Shown: positions 39,855 through 49,319 of the stretch, piece after piece
Position numbering within the stretch: the stretch's first letter is position 1
How the letters are laid out: the number at the start of each line of letters is the position of its first letter
From: JABFSM01 sp963762545
GTDB lineage: Bacteria > Gemmatimonadota > Gemmatimonadetes > Gemmatimonadales > GWC2-71-9
DNA: 64,000 nt
Direction of reading: 5' to 3'
Assembly: GCA_963762545.1 (NCBI GenBank)
Contig: CAVXLC010000002.1
Coordinates: 930,001 to 994,000, forward strand
The notes under the pieces: generated by a model
The model's input: only the letters and a program-made list of their open reading frames with translations
Database searches by the model: none
Told to the model about the DNA's origin: nothing
Position numbers and translations under genes: made by a program

Positions 39855-41978
39855 TCAGGCCAGCTTGGTCCGCCGGAGCACCGCCTTGACCCTCGCCTGG
39901 AGGGACTGCGGCTGCACCGGTTTGGACAGGAAGTCCTGCGCGCCCAGGTCCAGCACCCGCGCCTCGGTGTCATCGGCCCGGGCGGTGAGCACGATGACCG
40001 GAATGCTGGACGTGCTCACCCGGGCCCGAAGCTCCTCCAGCACGCCCAGACCATCGAGCCGCGGCATGTCGATGTCCAGCACCATGAGATCCACCGGGTG
40101 CGCCTCCACCGATTCCAGCGCGTCGAGGCCATCGGCGGCCTCGGTGACCTCGAAGCCATCCCGCTCGAGAATGGAGCGGATGAGCCGCCGCATTTGGGGA
40201 TCGTCGTCCGCCACGAGAATCTTGATCTTGCCGGCCTTCTCGACCACGGCCGCCCGGATCGCCTGGGGCACGGAGCTCGGCTGGGGCGGCGGGGCAGGTC
40301 GCCGGGCCGCGGCCGCCGCCGTCGACTCTTCCTCGTCCTCGTGGGAGCGCTCGCCCAGGACGCGCACGACTTCGTCCAGCGAGGTCACCCCCTGCCAGAC
40401 CCGCTCGAGGCCGCTTTCCCAGAGGGTGCGCATGCCCAGCGGCCGCGCGGTGGCCATCAGGCCGTCGGAAAGGGCTCCGGCCTCGATCTTGTGGGCCACC
40501 CGGTCGTCCACCGGCATGATCTCGATGATGGCGACCCGTCCCCGGAATCCGCTCCCGCCGCACGCCTTGCAGCCCACCGCCTTGCGCGGCGTGGCGACCC
40601 GGCCCGCCGGGGGCCATGCCTCCTTGGGCAGGGTCTCGGTCCTGACCGGCTCGGAGCACTTGGCGCAGAGCTTCCGGACCAGACGCTGCGCCACGACCCC
40701 TTTGAGGACCGCGGCGAGCTTGAAACTGTCCGAACCCAGGTCCCGGAGCCGGACCACGGCCGCCGGGGCGTCGTTGGTGTGCAGCGTGGAAAGGACCAGG
40801 TGACCGGAGAGTCCCGCCTGAATGGCGATCCCCGCCGTTTCATTGTCCCGGATCTCGCCCACCAGCAGAATGTCCGGGTCCTGGCGCAGGACCGAGCGCA
40901 GCGCGGTGGCGAAGGTGAATCCCTGCGCCTCATTGACCTGGAGCTGCGAGATCCCGGGGATATCGTACTCGACCGGGTCTTCCACCGTCACGATGTTCAC
41001 CTTGCCGGTCCGCAGCTCGTTGACCACCGCGTACAGCGTGGTGGTCTTGCCGCTCCCGGTGGGTCCGGTCACCAGGATCATGCCTTCGCGATTCTTCAGC
41101 AGGCCCCGGAAGATTTCCTCTTCCTGCGCCGGGAGCTGGAGATCGGGGATGCTGGCGCGGAGGTTCGACTTGTCGAGAATCCGGATGACGACCTTCTCGC
41201 CCCGGCGCGCCACCGGCACCGTGGCAATGCGCAGGTCCACGACTTTGCCGTCCACCCGCACCCCGGCGCGTCCGTCATGGGGGTGCAACGGGTCGGTCAC
41301 GTCGAGCTTGGCCAGAATCTTCACCCGGCGCACCAGGGCGGGCCCCGCGCTGCCGGGAAGCCGCATGACCTCCTTGAGCACCCCGTCGATCCGATAGCGC
41401 ACCGACATGCCGTCCGAAAGCGGCTCGGCGTGGATATCGCTCGCGCCGTCGCGCACCCCGTCGGCGATCATCGCGTCGACCAGCTTGGTCATCGGTGCCT
41501 CGAGCGCGGGATCCCGCTCGGTACCGACCTGGACCTCCTCGATCGATTCCACGTTGGCGGGATCGAGGCCGGCGAGGAGGCGGTTGATGGCCTTCTCGGG
41601 CCGGTACACCTCGTCGATCTTCTTCGCGATCACGTCGGGCGCGGCCACCTGCAGCGCGACGCGGCGGCCGGTGACAAAGCGGAGGGTTTCCTCGACCTCG
41701 AAATCGTGCGGGTCCGACGTGGCGAGCGTGATGACCCGGTCGTCCGCGTAGATCGGCACGACGTGATGTTTTCGCGCGACCGATTCGGGAAGCAGCGCGG
41801 CGGCGCGGGGATCGGCGGCCGGCATTTCGGCCGCCGGCACCTTGAACCGCGCGCTCAGCGTCTTGACGATGATGGCGTCGGTGGTGTAGCCGCGCGTGAC
41901 CGCTCGGCTCCACACCGAGTCTCCCACGCCGAGCTTCAGCTCCTCGGCCTGCACGCCAAGAAGCACCCCTTCGTCCAC
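39855..41978 (-). CDS. GspE/PilB-type secretion ATPase fused to a C-terminal receiver
   Basis: About 707 residues. Residues 1-150 form a T2SS E N-terminal domain. The ATPase core (about 160-540) has Walker A GPTGSGKTTT, the Asp box VNIVTVEDPVEY, Walker B ILLVGEIRDNETA and the His box HLVLSTLHTNDA. The four-Cys zinc site is CAKC plus CKACGGSG. A Pro/Ala linker leads to a complete REC domain (ILVADDDPQM; DLMVLDIDMPRLDG; VLTARAD; FLSKPV). The start is uncertain: GTG 41978 begins inside the conserved DLWLAKVLVDEGV, and the frame is open to about 42083 without an ATG, GTG or TTG. Confidence 0.85.
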   Translation of the reverse strand: MDEGVLLGVQAEELKLGVGDSVWSRAVTRGYTTDAIIVKTLSARFKVPAAEMPAADPRAAALLPESVARKHHVVPIYADDRVITLATSDPHDFEVEETLRFVTGRRVALQVAAPDVIAKKIDEVYRPEKAINRLLAGLDPANVESIEEVQVGTERDPALEAPMTKLVDAMIADGVRDGASDIHAEPLSDGMSVRYRIDGVLKEVMRLPGSAGPALVRRVKILAKLDVTDPLHPHDGRAGVRVDGKVVDLRIATVPVARRGEKVVIRILDKSNLRASIPDLQLPAQEEEIFRGLLKNREGMILVTGPTGSGKTTTLYAVVNELRTGKVNIVTVEDPVEYDIPGISQLQVNEAQGFTFATALRSVLRQDPDILLVGEIRDNETAGIAIQAGLSGHLVLSTLHTNDAPAAVVRLRDLGSDSFKLAAVLKGVVAQRLVRKLCAKCSEPVRTETLPKEAWPPAGRVATPRKAVGCKACGGSGFRGRVAIIEIMPVDDRVAHKIEAGALSDGLMATARPLGMRTLWESGLERVWQGVTSLDEVVRVLGERSHEDEEESTAAAAARRPAPPPQPSSVPQAIRAAVVEKAGKIKILVADDDPQMRRLIRSILERDGFEVTEAADGLDALESVEAHPVDLMVLDIDMPRLDGLGVLEELRARVSTSSIPVIVLTARADDTEARVLDLGAQDFLSKPVQPQSLQARVKAVLRRTKLA

Positions 41979-42064
41979 CAGGACCTTGGCCAGCCAGAGA
42001 TCGGAAGGCGGCCGATTCGCGGCTGTAGACGAAATCAGGGCACCTCGGGTTGCCGGTGGCGGGA

Positions 42065-42093
42065 TTGGTCCTCCAAACGTTTATAACTACAAT
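42065..42093 (+). promoter_or_regulatory. aroA promoter, overlapping a divergent -10
   Basis: TTGGTC (42065-42070), 17-bp spacer, TACAAT (42088-42093), 47 bp before the aroA ATG. On the other strand TATAAA (42080-42085) and GGAGG (42072-42076) face the ATPase gene, so the two transcripts share this AT-rich segment. Confidence 0.6.
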
Positions 42094-42139
42094 TACCGCA
42101 AGCAAGTAGCAACCCCAACCACCCCCGGGAGACACCGAG

Positions 42140-43423
42140 ATGATCGTGCGGGGAAGCGTCCGCGTTCCGGGCGACAAGAGCCTGACGCATCGGCTCCTGC
42201 TGCTCGCCGGCCTGGCGCCGGGACGCTCCCGGCTTCGGGGGGCGCTGACGTCGCTCGACGCCCGCTCCACCGCGCGGGTGCTCCGCGCGCTCGGGGTCGG
42301 CGTGTCACCGCTCCGGCCGGGGAGCGAGCTCACGCTGGTCGGCCGGCCCCGGTTTCGCCGCCCCACGGTCCTGCTCGATTGCGGCAATTCCGGGACCACC
42401 GCGAGGCTGGCGCTTGGCCTGCTGTCGGCGCATGCGTTCTCGGCTCGGGTGTCCGGAGATGCGTCCCTTCGGCGCCGCCCCATGCGCCGGGTGACCGAGC
42501 CGCTGACCGTCATGGGCGCCCGATTCGAGGCAAAAGACCCGGATCGGCTCCCCCTCCTGGTGCGGGGGGGCCGGCTGAGTCCCCTGGAGTGGCGTCTCCC
42601 GGTCTCGAGCGCCCAGATCAAGGGGTGTCTGCTGCTCGCGGGCATGGCATCGGGTCAACCGGTATCGGTGCACGAACCCATGGGCCGGTCCCGGGATCAC
42701 ACCGAACGGCTGCTTCGGTCGTTCGGGTACTCGGTGGTGGAGGACGCCGAGGGCTGGATCCGGTTTCACCCTACCGGCACCCTGACCCCCTTCGATCTCG
42801 ACGTGCCCGGCGATCCCTCCTCGGCGGCCTTCCTGGTGGGCGCGGCCCTGCTCGCGGAAGGCGGCATGCTGCACATCGCGGGCGTGGGCATCAATCCCAC
42901 CCGAACCGGATTTCTCCGGGTGCTGGAACGAATGGGCGCGCAGGTCACGGTGGAAGGCCTTGGCGAGCGCTGCGGGGAGCCGGTGGGAGATCTGATCGTC
43001 GCGCCGGCCGCGCTCACGGGTACCGTCCTCACCGCGGACGAAATTCCCGGATTGATCGATGAGATTCCGCTGCTCGCGGTGCTCGCCTCGCGGGCCCGCG
43101 GCGAAACCCGGTTCCACGAAGTGGGTGAGCTTCGCGTGAAGGAGAGCGACCGGCTCGGCCTGCTCGCCTCCAATCTGCGCGCGGTGGGAGGGAACGCTTC
43201 GGTGGAGGGTGACGTGCTCGTCGTGCGGGGAAGCAGCCGGCCGCCCGCCGGACGGGTGGTGACCGAGGGGGATCATCGCATCGCGATGGCCTTTGCGGTG
43301 CTCGGGACGGTCGAGGGCGCCAGGATCCGGATCGACAACCTGGCCTGCGCCGCGGTGAGCTTTCCCGGGTTCACCGACCTGTTGAGGAGCATTGCCGATC
43401 GCCGGCGGGGCGGGGGCCGGTGA
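42140..43423 (+). CDS. aroA: 3-phosphoshikimate 1-carboxyvinyltransferase (EPSP synthase)
   Basis: 427 residues. Conserved sites are visible: GDKSLTHRLLLLAGLAPGRS (substrate binding), DCGNSGTTARLALGLLS, SAQIKGCLLLAGM, GDPSSAAFLVGAALL, the catalytic Asp-Glu in IDEIPLLAVLAS, and RVKESDRL. It joins PEP and shikimate 3-phosphate for chorismate synthesis, which also feeds the Phe used by PhhA. Its stop overlaps the cmk GTG, a frequent aroA-cmk-rpsA order. Confidence 0.95.
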   Translation: MIVRGSVRVPGDKSLTHRLLLLAGLAPGRSRLRGALTSLDARSTARVLRALGVGVSPLRPGSELTLVGRPRFRRPTVLLDCGNSGTTARLALGLLSAHAFSARVSGDASLRRRPMRRVTEPLTVMGARFEAKDPDRLPLLVRGGRLSPLEWRLPVSSAQIKGCLLLAGMASGQPVSVHEPMGRSRDHTERLLRSFGYSVVEDAEGWIRFHPTGTLTPFDLDVPGDPSSAAFLVGAALLAEGGMLHIAGVGINPTRTGFLRVLERMGAQVTVEGLGERCGEPVGDLIVAPAALTGTVLTADEIPGLIDEIPLLAVLASRARGETRFHEVGELRVKESDRLGLLASNLRAVGGNASVEGDVLVVRGSSRPPAGRVVTEGDHRIAMAFAVLGTVEGARIRIDNLACAAVSFPGFTDLLRSIADRRRGGGR

Positions 43424-44115
43424 GCGCGGCGCATCCGCCCGTCATCGCCATCGACGGCCCCTCGGCCTCGGGCAAGTCCAGTACGGCGGCCGCAGTGGCC
43501 CGGGCCATCGGGGCGGTGCACCTGGATTCCGGGGCGCTGTATCGGGGACTGACCGCGGTGGCGCTCGACCTCGCCGACCGGTCCCCGGCGTCGATCATCC
43601 GCGCCGCCGATCGGCGCGGACTCGAGCTGCGGCAGGTGGCGGGTGAGCTGGTGCCCTTCCTGGATGGGCGCGACGCCGAGCCGAGAATCCGTGCCCCGGA
43701 CGTGACGGCCATGGTGTCGGACGTGAGCGCCGTGGCGCCGCTCCGGGACTGGGTCAATGCCCACCTCCGCCGCGCGGTCCACGGCCTCCGGCCGGTGGTG
43801 ATGGACGGCCGGGACATCGGCACCGCGGTGTTCCCCGACGCTCCGGTCAAGGTGTTCCTCACGGCGAGCCCGGAGACCCGGGCCCGGCGCCGGCTGATCC
43901 AGCGCGGCGAAGTGCCGGACCCGTCCCGACTGGCCGGCGAGACCGCCCGGCTGGCGGAACGGGATCGTCTCGACAGCCACCGGGCCGTGGCCCCCCTCCG
44001 CCAGGCCGAGGACGCCGTCCTGATCGATTCCACCGGCCTGGCGTTCGAGGAGCAGGTGGGAACCATCGTCCGGCTCATCAAGGACCGCCTGAACCTCCGC
44101 GACATAGACTCCTAG
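43420..44115 (+). CDS. cmk: Cytidylate kinase
   Basis: 231 residues from GTG 43420. P-loop AIDGPSASGKSSTAAAVARA, CMP-binding HLDSGALYRGLTA and VVMDGRDIGTAVFPDAPVK are typical of bacterial CMP kinase, with the NMP-binding insert between. It phosphorylates CMP and dCMP. Coupled to aroA by GTGA; rpsA follows after a 119-bp gap that has no clear terminator. Confidence 0.94.
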   Translation: MSAAHPPVIAIDGPSASGKSSTAAAVARAIGAVHLDSGALYRGLTAVALDLADRSPASIIRAADRRGLELRQVAGELVPFLDGRDAEPRIRAPDVTAMVSDVSAVAPLRDWVNAHLRRAVHGLRPVVMDGRDIGTAVFPDAPVKVFLTASPETRARRRLIQRGEVPDPSRLAGETARLAERDRLDSHRAVAPLRQAEDAVLIDSTGLAFEEQVGTIVRLIKDRLNLRDIDS

Positions 44116-44234
44116 CGTCCGGGCCGCTTCGCGCCTAGTTTTCATGGCTCCCCGGCGCACTCCGGCGCTCGGGTCGTTCAACCCTTTAGCCCGGTGGCGC
44201 GGTTGGCCCCGGTCCGAAAGCGAAGCGTTACCCC

Positions 44235-45959
44235 ATGGCCGCCAACACCACCGCCCCGACCGATTCCCTCCCGACCGCGCTCTCCACGCCCACCGGCCTC
44301 CGAGTTCGCGAAGACCTGATCGACGAGAACTACACCTCCGAGGAATACGAGCAGATGCTCTCGATGTACGAGGGCACCATGGCGTCGATTGCCGAGGGTG
44401 AAATCGTCAAGTCGAAGGTCCTCCGGATCACCGACAACGCCGTCATTCTGGATGTGGGCTTCAAGTCGGAGGGCTCCGTTCCGCTCGACGAGTTCAAGGA
44501 CATTCCCAAGGAAGGGGATGAGGTCGAGGTCTTCCTCGAGCACCTGGAAGACCAGGAGGGCGCGGTGGTGCTCTCCAAGAAGAAGGCCGATTTCATGCGG
44601 GTCTGGGAAAAGATCCGGATCGCCTACGAATCGGACCAGCCGGTCGAAGGCACCCTCATGAAGAAGATCAAGGGCGGCGTGGTGGTGAACGTGATGGGGG
44701 TCGACGCCTTCCTGCCCGGATCGCAGATTGCGCTCCGCCGGGTCCCCAACATCGACGAGCTGCTGGGCCAGACCTACGACTTCAAGATCATCAAGCTCAA
44801 CAAGCGCCGCCGCAACATCGTGGTGAGTCGCCGGGTCATCCTGGAAACCGAGCGGGCCTCCAAGCGCGAGCACCTGATGAAGGAGCTCGAGGTCGGCCAG
44901 GTGCGGAAGGGCATCGTCAAGAACATCACCGATTTCGGGGCGTTCATCGACCTGGGCGGCGTGGACGGCCTGCTCCACATCACCGACATGTCGTACGGCC
45001 GGGTGTCGCACCCGACCGAGCTGGTCCAGATCGGCACCGAAGTCGAGGTCAAGGTGCTGGATATCGACTGGCAGCGGGAGCGCATCTCGCTCGGCATGAA
45101 GCAGCTCCAGAACTACCCGTGGAAGGACGTCGCCGAGAAGTATCCGGTGGGCACCCGGGTGCAGGGCAAGGTGGTCTCGATCACCAACTATGGCGCGTTC
45201 GTGGAGCTGGAGCCCGGCATCGAGGGCCTGGTCCACATCTCCGAAATGAGCTGGACCCGGAATGTCCGCCATCCGTCCAAGATCGTGTCCATCGGCGAGA
45301 CCATCGAGGCGGTGGTGCTCAAGGTCGACGAGACCGAAGAGAAGATCTCCCTGGGCATGAAGCAGACCGAGCAGGATCCCTGGATGGTGCTGCCCCAGAA
45401 GTACCCGGTGGGTACCCGGATCCAGGGCAAGGTTCGCAATCTGACCAGCTTCGGCGCCTTCGTGGAGCTGGAGCCGGGCATCGACGGCCTGATCCACATC
45501 TCGGACATGTCCTGGACCAAGCGGGTGCAGCACCCCTCGGAAGTGGTCAAGAAGGGCGACACGGTGGACGTGGTGGTCCTCAACATCGACGCCGAGAACA
45601 AGCGGATCTCGCTGGGGCTCAAGCAGGCCGAGGAGGATCCCTGGCTCAACATCGGCGAGAGCTACCCGGTCGGCACCAAGATGCGGGCCAAGGTGGTGCG
45701 CCTGATGGACAAGGGCGTGGTGGTGGACCTGGGCAACGATCTCGAAGGGTTCGTGCCGATGTCCCACATGGGTACCGGTACCGAGGTCGAGAATCCCGCC
45801 GATATCGTCAAGGAAGGGCAGCCGCTGGAGGTGGAGGTCATCGAGGTGGATCCGATCCACCACCGGATCGTGGTGGCCATCACCGCCTATCCGGACGAGC
45901 CGTTCGAGCCGCCGCCGCCCAAGCCGCTGCCGCCGCCGGATGACGAGGTGGCGGAGTAA
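44235..45959 (+). CDS. rpsA: 30S ribosomal protein S1
   Basis: 574 residues with six S1/OB repeats, seen as the recurring VKxITDFGAFIDLGG and HISxMSW patterns: repeat 3 (IVKNITDFGAFIDLGGVDGL), repeat 4 (VVSITNYGAFVELEPGIEGL), repeat 5 (VRNLTSFGAFVELEPGIDGL). Repeats 1, 2 and 6 are more divergent. S1 helps mRNA bind the 30S subunit. The C-terminus ends in a Pro-rich acidic tail (EPPPPKPLPPPDDEVAE). Confidence 0.95.
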   Translation: MAANTTAPTDSLPTALSTPTGLRVREDLIDENYTSEEYEQMLSMYEGTMASIAEGEIVKSKVLRITDNAVILDVGFKSEGSVPLDEFKDIPKEGDEVEVFLEHLEDQEGAVVLSKKKADFMRVWEKIRIAYESDQPVEGTLMKKIKGGVVVNVMGVDAFLPGSQIALRRVPNIDELLGQTYDFKIIKLNKRRRNIVVSRRVILETERASKREHLMKELEVGQVRKGIVKNITDFGAFIDLGGVDGLLHITDMSYGRVSHPTELVQIGTEVEVKVLDIDWQRERISLGMKQLQNYPWKDVAEKYPVGTRVQGKVVSITNYGAFVELEPGIEGLVHISEMSWTRNVRHPSKIVSIGETIEAVVLKVDETEEKISLGMKQTEQDPWMVLPQKYPVGTRIQGKVRNLTSFGAFVELEPGIDGLIHISDMSWTKRVQHPSEVVKKGDTVDVVVLNIDAENKRISLGLKQAEEDPWLNIGESYPVGTKMRAKVVRLMDKGVVVDLGNDLEGFVPMSHMGTGTEVENPADIVKEGQPLEVEVIEVDPIHHRIVVAITAYPDEPFEPPPPKPLPPPDDEVAE

Positions 45960-45987
45960 GTCGGTAGGTCGGTACATCCGTAGATCT

Positions 45988-46023
45988 CAGGTGGCCGCCG
46001 AGCACGGGCTCGGCGGCCACCTG
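45988..46023. terminator. Strong hairpin between convergent rpsA and lnt
   Basis: A 16-bp perfect stem (45988-46003 with 46008-46023) and a 4-nt loop, placed between two convergent stops. There is only a weak T-run (GTTTCG) on the plus side and none on the minus side, so it may act as a bidirectional terminator or mRNA-end stabiliser. Confidence 0.65.
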
Positions 46024-46031
46024 GCGTTTCG

Positions 46032-47606
46032 CTATCGTAGGCGCGCGACGATCGACACTGGTTGGGACTTCGCGTGACTGGGGCGAGTCTCGATTGCAGG
46101 CGAACGAACGCCGGCGGTGACGAGCATCAGCACCGAGCATAGCGCCGCGAGCGGTCCGACCCAATCGCCGGTTCGGGTGAACAGCGTATGAACCGGCGAG
46201 ATCCACACCGGGCCCGCCAGCATCGCCGAGCTGCCGTAGGCGGTAAAGCGTTCGACCACGCCATCAGGGCGAATGAACTGCGAGGGGCCGGTGTTGGCCG
46301 CCCTGACGATGCCGACCCGATTCTCGATAGCCCTAAGCACCAGGTGGGCCGGTCCCTGCCAGGGCGCCGGGGTCCCCGAGACCCACGCATCATTGCTGAG
46401 ATTCAACACCAGGTCCGCCCCCCGGCGCCGGTCATCCCGGACCGCTCCCGCGAACGCGGCCTCGAAGCAGATGATGACGCTGGCGCGTATCCGGCCGACC
46501 AGGAACACCACGCCGGTGTCTCCCGCAGAGTAGGCGCCGAATGGGAGGCTTCGCGACCGTCCCCGCGGCACCCATTCAACCCATGGCACCAGATGGCGTT
46601 TGTGATACACCGGCGTCGCTCCAGTTCCGGAGGCTCCAACGAGAAACGCGGCATTGTAGTGACGGTCGTCTCCCGGGTCCGCCCCCAGATCGAGTCCGCC
46701 GATGACGACCGGGGTTCCGGTCTCGGCGGCGAGCCGACGGATCCAGTCTCGCCAGTCGGGCCGTTGCTGGAAGAAATCGGGAACAGCGGTCTCCGGCCAG
46801 ATCACCACGTCCGGATGGTCCCGCGCGATCAGTTCCCGCGAATTCACGATCATTCCGGCGACCGCCGAATCCTGGGATACTCGGTCCCATTTGCTCAGGA
46901 ATCCGGTGTTGGGCTGGAGCACCCCGGCGGTTCCCGTCACACGTTGGGGCAGGGTTCGCATCCGAACCAGCCCGTAGCTCCAGAGCGCCGTCATCATGCC
47001 GGCCAGGGCCCATCCCAGCCTCCTTCCCGTGGCGCTGCGTCGGTCAAGCCAGGCAAGGCCCACCCCGGCGTTCACCACCACGAGGAGCCAGTCGAGCCCG
47101 CGGGATCCGGCGATGTCGGCGAGCTGGAGGAAGACCGGAAAATCCGAGAGCATTGCGGCCGGTCCGAGCCGTGGGAATGCGAATGGCCCGAGGTGGGCCA
47201 GCACCCATTCCAGCGAGAGCCACAGGGTCGGAAAGATCCAGAGCAGGGAGACCGCGAGTCGCCGCGCCAGGTATCCTGCCACAAGAAAGAGGAGGCCGGT
47301 TGCCAGGCTGAGGCACAGGAGGATCAGGGCGGCAACCCACGTCATGCCCGGGTCAAGCCGCCACAACGCAACCGGAAGCCACCACAGGGTCACCAGGTTG
47401 GTGGCGAACCCGAACCGGAAGCCCTGGCGAAGGTGCCTTTGGCCGGGACGGCTATCCGCCTGTCCCCGCGCCAGGAGGACCGCCGCCGGAGCCAGGTAGA
47501 TGAAAGCCGGGAGGAGCAGGTGGAGCGGCGGCATCGCCAGGGCTGCCAGGACCATTCCGGCAATCAGCCAGGGCCAATCCGTGAGGCCGTGCGGTGCCGA
47601 GGGCAC
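46032..47606 (-). CDS. lnt: Apolipoprotein N-acyltransferase
   Basis: 524 residues. The N-terminal half has about six to seven TM helices (start near WPWLIAGMVLAALAMPPLHL); the C-terminal half is a nitrilase-like periplasmic domain with the triad Glu in VIWPETAVPDFF, Lys in VYHKRHLVPWVEWVP and Cys in VIICFEAAFAG. It adds the third acyl chain to lipoproteins, which indicates a diderm envelope. GTG 47606 is taken as the start; the frame is open further upstream through the RCC1 gene end but that part is not homologous. Confidence 0.92.
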   Translation of the reverse strand: MPSAPHGLTDWPWLIAGMVLAALAMPPLHLLLPAFIYLAPAAVLLARGQADSRPGQRHLRQGFRFGFATNLVTLWWLPVALWRLDPGMTWVAALILLCLSLATGLLFLVAGYLARRLAVSLLWIFPTLWLSLEWVLAHLGPFAFPRLGPAAMLSDFPVFLQLADIAGSRGLDWLLVVVNAGVGLAWLDRRSATGRRLGWALAGMMTALWSYGLVRMRTLPQRVTGTAGVLQPNTGFLSKWDRVSQDSAVAGMIVNSRELIARDHPDVVIWPETAVPDFFQQRPDWRDWIRRLAAETGTPVVIGGLDLGADPGDDRHYNAAFLVGASGTGATPVYHKRHLVPWVEWVPRGRSRSLPFGAYSAGDTGVVFLVGRIRASVIICFEAAFAGAVRDDRRRGADLVLNLSNDAWVSGTPAPWQGPAHLVLRAIENRVGIVRAANTGPSQFIRPDGVVERFTAYGSSAMLAGPVWISPVHTLFTRTGDWVGPLAALCSVLMLVTAGVRSPAIETRPSHAKSQPVSIVARLR

Positions 47607-47619
47607 GGGAGACCGCGTT

Positions 47620-49161
47620 CTATTGCCCAAGGATCGGAACCGGAACCAGCGATCCGCTCCGGCTGCCGGTGCCCAATTGGCCGGCCCGGTTCCCGCCCCA
47701 GCAGTAGCCCCGCGCGTCGAGGGTGATCCCGCAGGTATGGTCGATGCCCGCGGTGATGGACCGGAAACGCAGGCCACCGAGCACCGGTACCGGGCGAGTC
47801 CGGTTCTCCATGGTGCCATCCCCCAGCTGGCCGTCGGTCCCGCCGGCCGATCCGCCCCAGCAAAAGGCTTCCCCGCTCGAGGTGAGCGCGCAGGTGTGAA
47901 TCCTTCCGGAGCTGATCGATTCGAATACCAGGGAGGTCTCCACCGGCTGGGGAACCGGAGCCCGGCTCGAGAGTGAGTTAAGGCCCAGGAGCTGGGGATC
48001 CCCGCTGCCCCAGCAGTACGCCGTCCCCTCGCTCGAAAGCGCGCAGGCATGAGATCCGAGGCTGAGGGAGCGGAAGACCGTTTCAGCTCGCGGAAACGCC
48101 GGCGTGAGCGGCGTCGGAACCAGCCAGCAGGGGGCGCTTGTGGTCTTGGGTCCCTGATTGCAGGTGTCGGTGGGGCCGGCGCCGGTCAGCACCTCTCCCC
48201 AGCAGAAGAGCGCACCTTCCTCGGTCAGGGCACAGGTCGAGGACTCCCCCGCGGCGATGGTCTTGAATCGGAAACCGCCTTTCACGGGAACCGGTTCGCG
48301 GGCACTCATTCCCGGAGCGCTGTCGCCCAGTTGACCGAGGAGGTCAGATCCCCAGCAAAACGCGCTCCCCTGCAGATCCAGGCCGCAGCTATGCATTCCC
48401 CCGACGCTTACCTCTTTGAAGGTGATTTGCCCGGTGACCGGCGCAGGCGGCCCTGACGCATGCCCGGTCTGCAGAGCGCCATTGTCTCCCCAGCACCACG
48501 CTTGGCCGCTGCTCAACCCGCAGGCATGGCCGCTCCGGGCATCGAGAGAATTCAGCGAGGGTAGGATCGACCGGGGCAGCGGTATCGGGCGACAACCTCC
48601 CCCCCCGTCGCAGACCCCGGTGACCCCGTCGCCGTTCAAATCGACGATCCGATTCCCGTTGCTCCCCCAGCAGAAGGTCGTTCCGGCCTCGTTCACCGAG
48701 CAGGTTGCCTGGTTGCCTGCACTCAAGAGTCGAAGGGGGCCCATCAGCGGGGCGGGCGGCACTTCGATCGGGAACGAATCCCGGGCGCTCCCCCAGCTGA
48801 CGGTGATGGTCGCCTGGCCGGGGGCGATCGCAACAAAGACATGACCATTGCCTTGGTCGCTCTGGTCGCGGAGTACGTTGGAAGCATCCACCGTCCAGAC
48901 CGGCGCTGTGAGGGGTGGGCTTCCGACGCAGGAAAGCGTCGGTTCGGCCCGCAGCACAACGTCGGTGCCCAAGACCGCGATGCCCCGGCCACCGACCCGG
49001 GTCATTGAGTAGACCTGTAGCAGCTGCACTGCCAGGACGACGGGGTCGCACGCCGGCGGTGGGGGTGGGGGAGGAGGCACCGGGACGACGACGCTTTCAG
49101 GAGCGCAGTTGACCTGGGCGAACAAGGCGCAGATGAGCATGGCGATCCGCGAGCACCGCAT
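47620..49161 (-). CDS. Secreted RCC1-repeat (beta-propeller) protein
   Basis: 513 residues. After a signal peptide (SRIAMLICALFAQVNCA) and a Pro-run comes an Ig-like domain of about 95 residues, then seven RCC1 units marked by CWG motifs (TFCWGSNGN, AWCWGDNGA, AFCWGSDLLGQLGD, LFCWGEV, AYCWGSGD, AFCWGGSAG, GYCWGGNRAGQLGT), enough for one seven-bladed propeller. Each unit also has an ACxL-type strand with Cys, so disulfides are likely. Function is unknown; surface binding is plausible. ATG 49161 begins the signal peptide. It lies directly upstream of lnt. Confidence 0.82.
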   Translation of the reverse strand: MRCSRIAMLICALFAQVNCAPESVVVPVPPPPPPPPACDPVVLAVQLLQVYSMTRVGGRGIAVLGTDVVLRAEPTLSCVGSPPLTAPVWTVDASNVLRDQSDQGNGHVFVAIAPGQATITVSWGSARDSFPIEVPPAPLMGPLRLLSAGNQATCSVNEAGTTFCWGSNGNRIVDLNGDGVTGVCDGGGGCRPIPLPRSILPSLNSLDARSGHACGLSSGQAWCWGDNGALQTGHASGPPAPVTGQITFKEVSVGGMHSCGLDLQGSAFCWGSDLLGQLGDSAPGMSAREPVPVKGGFRFKTIAAGESSTCALTEEGALFCWGEVLTGAGPTDTCNQGPKTTSAPCWLVPTPLTPAFPRAETVFRSLSLGSHACALSSEGTAYCWGSGDPQLLGLNSLSSRAPVPQPVETSLVFESISSGRIHTCALTSSGEAFCWGGSAGGTDGQLGDGTMENRTRPVPVLGGLRFRSITAGIDHTCGITLDARGYCWGGNRAGQLGTGSRSGSLVPVPILGQ

Positions 49162-49319
49162 GGACTGTCCCCGTGAGTTGGCACCGGGATGATCGCATCC
49201 GGCCGTCAAGCGGCAGTCAAGGGGCCTGTATCCGGGGAGATCCTCGCCTGGGAGCCGGTGTGCGACTCTTCGACGTCCCGACCTACCGGCCCACCGACCC
49301 CCAGCCGTATCTTGAGCCG

